Shown one piece after another: positions 6,949-11,720 of a DNA stretch of 11,720 bases. The stretch is from an uncultured Bacilli bacterium. Its GTDB lineage: Bacteria > Bacillota_I > Bacilli_A > RF39 > UBA660. Each line of letters opens with the position of its first letter. The stretch's first letter is position 1. The translations under genes and the position numbers were made by a program. The stretch spans positions 1 to 11,720 of the forward strand of contig CAKPAT010000033.1 in NCBI GenBank assembly GCA_934133155.1, given 5' to 3'. The notes below the pieces were generated by a model, which was not told the origin of the DNA, made no database searches, and saw nothing but the letters and a program-made list of their open reading frames with translations.

Positions 6949-8748
6949 TTAATACCGAATGTTATAAATAATACTCCCCTGACAAAACCGTAAATAACAA
7001 ATAAACATAACAAAATAAACATAACAAAGACAAAAAACAAATGAAAAAACCAAAGTATTAAAAGGTATAGTTAAAGGCAAACTATAAAAATTGCAAAGTC
7101 CATCATAAATCACTCTATTTAAAATAAAAACAAAAGGTAAACTCAAAAAAAATCCCTTAAAAACTAAAATAAAACATTCCATAAATAAAATCAAATAAAT
7201 ATTAGAATTAGAAATACCTAAACTTTTGAATAAAGCAAACTCTTTTCTTCTAAAATCCATACTCAAAAAAAGTACATTAAAAATTGTCGTAATAGATACA
7301 AATAAAATAAAAAACAAAATACCATAAAAAACAATTTTAAAAGCCAAAAGAACATTATTTGTAAGTGCTCTTACCTTCTTAACATTAAAATAATCAAAAT
7401 CCTTATTCTTTACATATTCATTGATGTTTGAAGAAGTATTTAAAAATAAATTATATTGAAAATCAGAGCACGCCTTAGAAAACTTCTCACTAGATAAATT
7501 AACCACCACATTATCTTTAGTAAGTAGTTCCCTAAACCCAAAAGGAATTTTAGAAGAAGCCTTTAAAGGAATTTCACTTAAAACACGCGTTTTTTGGATC
7601 ATCTTCTTAGAACTGTCATAAAACAAATTAATATAATTATCACCACCCAAATCAGTAACAAAATAATTATAATCTGAAGAAACTTCACAAAATCTAAACA
7701 TAAGGCTTTTAGACGCCTTAAGATCTTCAGAAACAAAAGACACATCATTATCACTAATAACTTTTAAATCATAATCAAAATTAACTACATATTCTGAAAC
7801 AATCTTATTTGTATAATTCAAAATAAAATAAACAAAATTAAATAAAAGGCAAAAAAGAAAAATACAAAAAATAATACTTCTATACCTTTTAAAATTCCTT
7901 TTATAATTAATCATACCAAACGTAAAAATATAATTTTTAAACTTAACCGTAGAAGGAAAATCCTCATGAAATAAACTCATCACATCATACTTTTTTAAAA
8001 ACCTAAAAGGCAAAACAATTGAAAAAAGAAGGATAAATAAAATAAAAACAAAAGAAATAAACAAAAACTCTAAATAAAAAGAAAAAACAATTTTAAAATC
8101 CAAAATCTCATCAAGTAAATTATTAATAATAAAAATAACAAAATTACTAAAAAATAAAGAAAAAATAAACCCAAATAAAATACCAAATAAAGAAATAATC
8201 GTACCTTCTAAAAAAAATAACCTCTTTAAATCAAAATCACTTATAGAAAGCCCTTTAAATAAAGCAATTTCCTTTTTTCTACTAAAAAGACAAACCTTAA
8301 AAGAATTATAAATAATAAAAAATAAGGTAACACCTAAAACCAAAAGTAAAGTAATTAAAATCTTACGCATCGCATCCAAATCACTTTTGTTATCACTCAT
8401 ACCATATAATGCTAAAAGCTTATCATTATAGACAATATTACACTCCTTAAGTTCACATATTTTTTCACTTTCCAAATAAGTATCATAAATATTTTTAAAC
8501 TTAATAAAATATCTTCCATCCTTAAAAGAAATACTTTCCATGCTTTTACTTTTTTTAATATCAAAAGAAGTTTCAACAAAAACGTGATAATTAGCCGATT
8601 TCAAAGCACCCTTTATCAAATAATCCCTAAAAGAAGAAAACAAAAAAGAAACCGAAAAAATCAAAGCAGATGCTAAAAAAACACCTAAAAAGCAGAAAAA
8701 ACTTCTAACTTTATTTCCTTTTAAAATTCGTATGGCAATTTTTAACAT
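6949..8748 (-). CDS. FtsX/MacB-type ABC transporter permease, two fused FtsX units
   Basis: The 599 residues hold about eight membrane segments (near 17-38, 128-150, 178-208, 223-248, 290-312, 467-492, 516-545 and 565-587). They form two repeats of one segment, an extracellular domain (about 39-127 and 313-466) and three more segments. Each repeat carries the FtsX coupling signature after its second segment: SRKKEIALFKGLSIS (156-170) and FRRKEFALFKSLGIS (499-513). Such proteins belong to the type VII (MacB/LolCDE/BceB-like) ABC group, which moves lipids, peptides or lipoproteins or acts by pulling on partners outside the membrane. The substrate cannot be read from sequence. The gene overlaps the ATPase by 38 bases, so they surely form one transporter. 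The whole protein lacks tryptophan, odd for a membrane protein this long. It is not division FtsX, which is half the size. Confidence 0.88.
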   Translation of the reverse strand: MLKIAIRILKGNKVRSFFCFLGVFLASALIFSVSFLFSSFRDYLIKGALKSANYHVFVETSFDIKKSKSMESISFKDGRYFIKFKNIYDTYLESEKICELKECNIVYNDKLLALYGMSDNKSDLDAMRKILITLLLVLGVTLFFIIYNSFKVCLFSRKKEIALFKGLSISDFDLKRLFFLEGTIISLFGILFGFIFSLFFSNFVIFIINNLLDEILDFKIVFSFYLEFLFISFVFILFILLFSIVLPFRFLKKYDVMSLFHEDFPSTVKFKNYIFTFGMINYKRNFKRYRSIIFCIFLFCLLFNFVYFILNYTNKIVSEYVVNFDYDLKVISDNDVSFVSEDLKASKSLMFRFCEVSSDYNYFVTDLGGDNYINLFYDSSKKMIQKTRVLSEIPLKASSKIPFGFRELLTKDNVVVNLSSEKFSKACSDFQYNLFLNTSSNINEYVKNKDFDYFNVKKVRALTNNVLLAFKIVFYGILFFILFVSITTIFNVLFLSMDFRRKEFALFKSLGISNSNIYLILFMECFILVFKGFFLSLPFVFILNRVIYDGLCNFYSLPLTIPFNTLVFSFVFCLCYVYFVMFICYLRFCQGSIIYNIRY

Positions 8749-9412
8749 CGCTTACAACCCTACCATCTGACATAGTAATAATACGGCTTGTTCTTTTAGC
8801 CAAAACCTCATCATGAGTAACCATAACAATAGTCTGCTTATACTTTTTGTTGTAAAATTCCAGTAACTTCATAATTTGTCTTCCTGTTTTACTATCTAAA
8901 TTACCAGTCGGCTCATCACAAAATAAAATTTTCGGTTTATTAATAAGTGCCCTACCAATAGCCACTCTCTGCTGACATCCACCAGATAAATCATTAGGGA
9001 AAAAATTTTTATACTTCAAAATATCTAAATTTTGAAGTAACCCATCAATATTAAGACCTGAAATATTTTTCCCATCAAATAAAGCCGGTAAAGCAATGTT
9101 CTCATAAACATTTAAAGCCGGAATTAAATTAAAAAACTGATAAACAACACCAATATTCTTTCTTCTAAACTGGGTAAGTTCCTCCTTTTTCATCTTAAAA
9201 ATATTTTTATTATTAATAAAAACACTTCCATCGCTAGGTTTATCAAGACCCGCCAGCAAATGTAAAAGAGTGCTCTTTCCACACCCGCTTTTACCTAAAA
9301 TAGCCACAAATTCACCCTTGCATATATCAAAACTAACATTATCAAGAGCACTAACTTGATTATCCCCTTTCCCATAAATTTTGCTTAAATTTAAAACTTC
9401 AATAATTTTCAA
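8711..9412 (-). CDS. ABC transporter ATPase, LolD/MacB type
   Basis: This 233-residue ATP-binding subunit powers the permease encoded next to it. It shows Walker A GKSGCGKST (40-48), the Q-loop VYQFFNLIPALNVYENIALP (90-109) typical of the LolD/MacB/YtrE group, signature LSGGCQQR (142-149, with Cys where Gln is usual), Walker B ILFCDEP (162-168), D-loop NLDS and the switch His in VTHD (198-201). The proposed start is TTG at 9412, four bases after a long Shine-Dalgarno match AGGAAGGTGAA. In-frame GTG (9421) and TTG (9433) lie inside or upstream of that site. The product then begins MKIIEVLNLSKIYG, normal for the family. The stop lies 38 bases inside the permease gene. No peptidase domain is present, and no clear promoter was seen after the upstream terminator. 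Confidence 0.93.
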   Translation of the reverse strand: MKIIEVLNLSKIYGKGDNQVSALDNVSFDICKGEFVAILGKSGCGKSTLLHLLAGLDKPSDGSVFINNKNIFKMKKEELTQFRRKNIGVVYQFFNLIPALNVYENIALPALFDGKNISGLNIDGLLQNLDILKYKNFFPNDLSGGCQQRVAIGRALINKPKILFCDEPTGNLDSKTGRQIMKLLEFYNKKYKQTIVMVTHDEVLAKRTSRIITMSDGRVVSDVKNCHTNFKRK

Positions 9413-9416
9413 ATAA

Positions 9417-9427
9417 TTCACCTTCCT
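9417..9427 (-). promoter_or_regulatory. Ribosome binding site setting the TTG start of the ABC ATPase
   Basis: AGGAAGGTGAA on the minus strand closely matches the extended Shine-Dalgarno AGGAGGTGA and ends four bases before TTG at 9412. There is no in-frame ATG near the start of the conserved domain, so this site decides in favour of a TTG start. Confidence 0.65.
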
Positions 9428-9483
9428 AGTCAAAACCTTTCATAAAAAATATACATCTTTAAAAAGCTTTTTCCTTTGAAAAG

Positions 9484-9509
9484 AAAAAAATTCGAAAAAA
9501 TTCGAACTT
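9484..9509 (-). terminator. Terminator after the small acidic protein gene
   Basis: On the minus strand AAGTTCGAA (9509-9501) pairs with TTCGAATTT (9496-9488), nine pairs including one G-T, around a TTTT loop. A run of T follows. It starts 7 bases after the TAG stop of the small gene and separates it from the ABC transporter genes. Confidence 0.72.
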
Positions 9510-9516
9510 TTAAAAT

Positions 9517-9696
9517 CTATTTCTTGCCAATTTTCTTTTGAAAACCACCATAATCTCTTTCACCAATTTCAATAAACTGTTCCAAAGAAGAGGTATCACC
9601 TTCTAAAACACCCTCATTTAGTCCCTCTATAATATCCTTATTAAGTTCTAAACCATTCTTAGTACTTTCTACTTGTACATCTAAAGTCTCATTCAT
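9517..9696 (-). CDS. Small acidic protein of unknown function
   Basis: This gene encodes 59 residues starting MNETLDVQVESTKNG and ending RDYGGFQKKIGKK. The start is convincing: ATG preceded by a perfect AGGAGG with an 7-base gap, a good promoter upstream and a terminator just after the TAG stop, so the gene is very probably expressed. I do not recognise the family. There is no signal peptide or membrane segment. Residues 1-48 are strongly acidic (13 Asp/Glu in the protein, almost all there), while the last eight residues after Gly50-Gly51 are basic (FQKKIGKK). A Gly-Gly before a short tail recalls double-glycine leader peptides, but the tail is very short and no peptidase exporter or modifying enzyme is nearby. 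It lies upstream of the ABC transporter, separated by a terminator, so a shared role is only a guess. Confidence 0.75.
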   Translation of the reverse strand: MNETLDVQVESTKNGLELNKDIIEGLNEGVLEGDTSSLEQFIEIGERDYGGFQKKIGKK

Positions 9697-9717
9697 AATA
9701 TGACCTCCTAAATATTT

Positions 9718-9736
9718 CAAAAAGATAAACTTTTTG
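9718..9736 (-). other. Stem-loop in the leader of the small protein gene
   Basis: CAAAAAG and CTTTTTG (9736-9730 and 9724-9718) form a seven-pair stem around a five-base loop, between the promoter and the AGGAGG of the small gene. It could stabilise or tune the short leader, or be chance in AT-rich DNA. Confidence 0.3.
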
Positions 9737-9743
9737 TGCCAAT

Positions 9744-9773
9744 ATAATAGCACCACAAGCCACATAAAGTCAA
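9744..9773 (-). promoter_or_regulatory. Promoter of the small acidic protein gene
   Basis: TTGACT (9773-9768, five of six matches) and TATTAT (9749-9744, five of six) are separated by 18 bases on the minus strand. The leader would be about 40 bases. The spacer holds GTGGCTTGTGG, an imperfect GTGG repeat. Confidence 0.62.
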
Positions 9774-9781
9774 CAAAACTA

Positions 9782-9810
9782 TTGAAAACAAAATCAAAAT
9801 ATTATATAAT
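9782..9810 (+). promoter_or_regulatory. Promoter of the tRNA-Thr gene
   Basis: TTGAAA (9782-9787) and a perfect TATAAT (9805-9810) are separated by 17 bases on the plus strand. Transcription would begin only a base or two before the mature tRNA 5' end at 9819. The -35 box is 8 bases from the -35 box of the diverging small protein gene. Confidence 0.75.
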
Positions 9811-9818
9811 CTAGATAT

Positions 9819-9892
9819 GCCGCAATAGTATAAAGGTATTACGAGGCCATGGTAAGGCTTTAATCGGCGTTCAATTCTCCGTTGCGGCACCA
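9819..9892 (+). tRNA. tRNA-Thr (anticodon GGT)
   Basis: The gene has 74 bases including an encoded CCA. The acceptor stem GCCGCAA/TTGCGGC is perfect (9819-9825 and 9882-9888), with discriminator A. The D arm spans 9828-9842 with a three-pair stem and the GG pair. The anticodon stem AGGCC/GGCTT holds the loop ATGGTAA with anticodon GGT at 9851-9853, which reads ACC and ACT (Thr). A four-base variable loop is followed by a T arm with the standard GTTCAATTC. Odd points are A instead of a pyrimidine at position 32 and a C-T mismatch in the T stem (9868 and 9878). With a strong promoter before it and a perfect terminator after it, it is probably still functional. Confidence 0.88.
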
Positions 9893-9903
9893 TTATTATA
9901 AAT

Positions 9904-9932
9904 AAACTCGAATTCATGCAGTTCGAGTTTTT
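9904..9932 (+). terminator. Terminator of the tRNA-Thr gene
   Basis: A perfect nine-pair stem AAACTCGAA/TTCGAGTTT (9904-9912 and 9922-9930) with a nine-base loop is followed by TT, AC and four more T. It begins 12 bases after the tRNA CCA. Confidence 0.78.
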
Positions 9933-10014
9933 ACTTTTCATTAAAAATTTGATACAATCAAAATAGAATTGAGGTTATACATAGCTAGCCCTTCATTTTT
10001 ATAAAATTTCTAAA

Positions 10015-10308
10015 ATGCAAAAAAAAGCATACTATAAAGCACTTGCCGCAGTTAGCGTTATGAATTATAAACAAACAGCATATAAAATTTTAAAAGACAA
10101 AGTTAATAAAAAAAACATTGATATAGTTTTAGAAAATTAGAATGATTTTATATCTCATGGTAATAAAGATAATAATAATCTAGTAAACCAAATCGAAACA
10201 GATTCACATGAAATAAAATCAGATTTATTAATAAGTAAATTTATAAATAAAACACCATATATTAAAAATTTAACAAATGATAAAATCATAAATATTATGA
10301 ATTTTTAA
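10015..10308 (+). pseudogene. Reading frame of unknown function broken by an in-frame TAG
   Basis: One plus-strand frame runs from ATG (10015) for 41 codons to TAG (10138-10140), then stays open in the same frame for 55 more codons to TAA (10306-10308). The downstream part has no early Met, so it is not a separate gene. Two long open stretches in one frame in such AT-rich DNA suggest a former gene of about 96 or more residues. The frame is also open from 9985, just after another in-frame TAG, but no ribosome site or promoter is seen, so the 5' end may be lost. The product is Lys/Asn/Ile-rich, with a helical first half (KALAAVSVMNYKQTAYKILK, from residue 8) that could be a DNA-binding helix pair, though no family is recognised. 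The rest of 9933-10331 holds nothing else I can support. Confidence 0.5.
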
Positions 10309-10320
10309 AAAATATTAACT

Positions 10321-10346
10321 AAAAAGGAAGATTAAAAAAGTCTTCC
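10321..10346 (-). terminator. Terminator of the phosphohexomutase gene
   Basis: On the minus strand GGAAGA (10346-10341) pairs with TCTTCC (10331-10326) around a nine-base loop and is followed by TTTTT (10325-10321). The upstream arm lies in the last codons of the gene, and the TAA stop is in the loop. Confidence 0.7.
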
Positions 10347-11720
10347 CTTTAAACTAAGTTCATTAACTTTATCCATAAACTCCTTTTGAAGTTTATCACA
10401 TTCTTCTTGAGTTTTTGCTTCAAATCTAAGCGTTAAATTAGGCGACGTATTACTTGCCCTAACTAAAGCAAAAGCACCATCTAAAATAACACGAACACCA
10501 TCAATATCACTAATTTTATAATTCTTACTCAAGGCATACTTTTTTATGCCTTTTACTATATCAAATTTATTATCGTCAGTGACCTTAACCATAAGCTCTT
10601 CAGTGGAATAATAATGATTAATACCGGAAAGAAGTTCACTAGCTTTCTTATCTGTCTTAGAAAGAATTTCAATCATTCTCAAAACGCCGTAAAAACCATC
10701 GTCATACCCTAAATACCTATCTCTAAAAAATAAATGTCCAGAATATTCGCCACCAAAAGATAAATTATTTTCTTTAACATAATTTCTGCAGTAAACACTA
10801 CCCGTACGGTTCATACAAACCTCAAGACCAAGTTTTTCAATCTCGTCTGACAAGCTAAGTGAACACTTAACATCAAAAACACCCTTTTTAACACTCATTG
10901 AAGAAGCTAAATCACGGTAAAAAATAAGCATCATCATATCAGCCGCAATATAAGTACCGTCCTCTAAAACCATACCACATCTATCACAATCGCCATCAAC
11001 TGCTAAACCAACATCATAAGAAAGTTCTCTAACCTTCTCGCCTAAAGAAATCATATTACTTTTAACAGCCGGATCAGGTGTATGATTTGGAAAAGAAGAA
11101 TCACTCTCTCCATAAAGTATTTTATAATCAATATTAAACATATCTAAAGCCTGTCTCATAAAAAGACTACCAGTACCATTACCTAAATCAACAACAACCT
11201 TAACCCTTCTAGAGCCTAAATTAATTGATTTTTTAAGCTCATGCAAATAAGGTAAAGTGACATCATCTTCTGTTAAAATACCACGTCCATTATAGAACTT
11301 ATATTTATCAAAATATTTTTTAAACTCTCTTAAAGAATCACCATACAAAGAATCATCCTTCAAAAGCGAAAGTTTAAAACCATTATATTCTTTAGGATTA
11401 TGACTAGCTGTCACCATAATAGCTGCATTAACATCATAATATATTTTAGCAAAATTATGCATCGGTGTCGTCACAAAGCCAAGTGACAAAACATCAATAC
11501 CACTATCAAGTAAACCTTCCCTCAAAGCTGGATAAAGCTCAGTATAACTACTTCTATTATCATGACCAATAATAACCTTAGTTTCGCCAAAATCACGTGC
11601 ATAACTACCAAAAGCCTTGCCCAAAGTATATGCCACATCTTCATTTAAATCTTCACCATAAATTGCTCTAATATCATACTCACGAAATATATTAGGATTA
11701 ATATTCTTAATAATCTGCAT
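10332..11720 (-). CDS. Phosphomannomutase/phosphoglucomutase (alpha-D-phosphohexomutase)
   Basis: This AlgC/ManB-like enzyme interconverts hexose 1- and 6-phosphates, feeding nucleotide sugars for cell wall, capsule or glycolipids. The 462 residues span the four family domains. They show the phosphoserine loop TASHNP (104-109, Ser106), Lys116, the metal loop DGDCDR (242-247), the sugar loop GGEYSGH (323-329) and the phosphate-binding RASNTSPNLTLR (421-432). From about residue 242 the positions run exactly in step with remembered Pseudomonas AlgC numbering. Two sites look changed: Ser308 where AlgC has His308 (NRTGSVY, 304-310, against KTGHS), and Ala19 after Arg18 in EYDIRAI where Gly is usual. 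The ATG is the last codon in the window, so the ribosome site cannot be seen and a start further upstream is possible, though the N-terminus looks natural. Substrate preference cannot be told. Confidence 0.93.
   Translation of the reverse strand: MQIIKNINPNIFREYDIRAIYGEDLNEDVAYTLGKAFGSYARDFGETKVIIGHDNRSSYTELYPALREGLLDSGIDVLSLGFVTTPMHNFAKIYYDVNAAIMVTASHNPKEYNGFKLSLLKDDSLYGDSLREFKKYFDKYKFYNGRGILTEDDVTLPYLHELKKSINLGSRRVKVVVDLGNGTGSLFMRQALDMFNIDYKILYGESDSSFPNHTPDPAVKSNMISLGEKVRELSYDVGLAVDGDCDRCGMVLEDGTYIAADMMMLIFYRDLASSMSVKKGVFDVKCSLSLSDEIEKLGLEVCMNRTGSVYCRNYVKENNLSFGGEYSGHLFFRDRYLGYDDGFYGVLRMIEILSKTDKKASELLSGINHYYSTEELMVKVTDDNKFDIVKGIKKYALSKNYKISDIDGVRVILDGAFALVRASNTSPNLTLRFEAKTQEECDKLQKEFMDKVNELSLKGRLF

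Noticed and set aside
6949..9412. The ABC pair as the division complex FtsE-FtsX
   Set aside because: The permease is 599 residues with two FtsX repeats and about eight membrane segments, whereas FtsX is about 300 residues with four. The ATPase is of the LolD/MacB type.
9450..9480. AAAAAGCTTTTT palindrome upstream of the ABC ATPase as an operator
   Set aside because: It is a simple AT-rich palindrome without a clear promoter beside it; nothing else supports a regulator site.
9517..9696. The small protein as a bacteriocin precursor with a double-glycine leader
   Set aside because: The part after Gly-Gly is only eight residues, the leader lacks the usual pattern, and no peptidase-containing exporter, immunity or modifying gene is next to it.
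9717..9941. A 74-codon minus-strand frame across the tRNA gene
   Set aside because: It is antisense to the tRNA, its terminator and both promoters, has no ribosome site, and its product looks like no protein.
10050..10066. Possible attachment-site repeat of the tRNA end (GCCGCA near 10055)
   Set aside because: Only about six bases match the 5' end of the tRNA, and no integrase or longer repeat of the tRNA 3' end is present, so chance is likely.
10138..10140. TAG read as an amino acid (recoding or suppression) in the plus-strand frame
   Set aside because: Five intact genes here, including ftsA and ftsZ, end in TAG with a ribosome site, terminator or next start right after. TAG is clearly a normal stop, so decay is the simpler reading.

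Overview
The window is a low-GC segment from a bacterium of the Firmicutes type, most likely an uncultured Bacilli lineage near Erysipelotrichales, RF39 or Mollicutes. This rests on the AT richness, Firmicutes-type cell-wall and division proteins, and Shine-Dalgarno sequences that match AGGAGGTGAT. The placement is inferred from gene content and order; no rRNA is present to confirm it. Every protein gene lies on the minus strand. The only plus-strand features are a tRNA gene and a decayed reading frame. No CRISPR array, insertion sequence, phage module or recognisable defence system was seen.

In transcription order (right to left), the window starts with a phosphohexomutase gene (10332-11720) that ends in its own terminator. 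Next comes a stretch of about 440 bases with no intact protein gene. It holds a plus-strand reading frame broken by an in-frame TAG (10015-10308) and the terminator of a tRNA-Thr(GGT) gene (9819-9892). Back to back with the tRNA promoter is the promoter of a 59-residue acidic small protein (9517-9696), which has its own terminator. An ABC transporter follows: a LolD/MacB-type ATPase and an overlapping 599-residue FtsX-type permease (6949-9412).

The rest is a cell-shape and division block. murG, murB and divIB form one tightly packed unit with an extended -10 promoter. A weak terminator and a very good sigma-A-type promoter then set off ftsA-ftsZ, which ends in a hairpin directly after the ftsZ stop. 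Beyond it lie a small membrane protein with a SPOR-like domain, radC overlapping it, and mreC with its own promoter running off the left edge.

Together these genes make lipid II precursors (MurB, MurG), build the Z-ring and anchor it to the membrane (FtsZ, FtsA), supply a divisome scaffold (DivIB), and supply the elongation scaffold MreC. The order SPOR-radC-mreC looks like a reduced version of the Bacillus subtilis spoIIB-maf-radC-mreBCD locus joined directly to the tail of the dcw cluster. The most unusual features are this arrangement, the near absence of tryptophan together with no TGA stop codons, altered active-site positions in FtsA and the phosphohexomutase, and the unknown small protein beside the ABC transporter.
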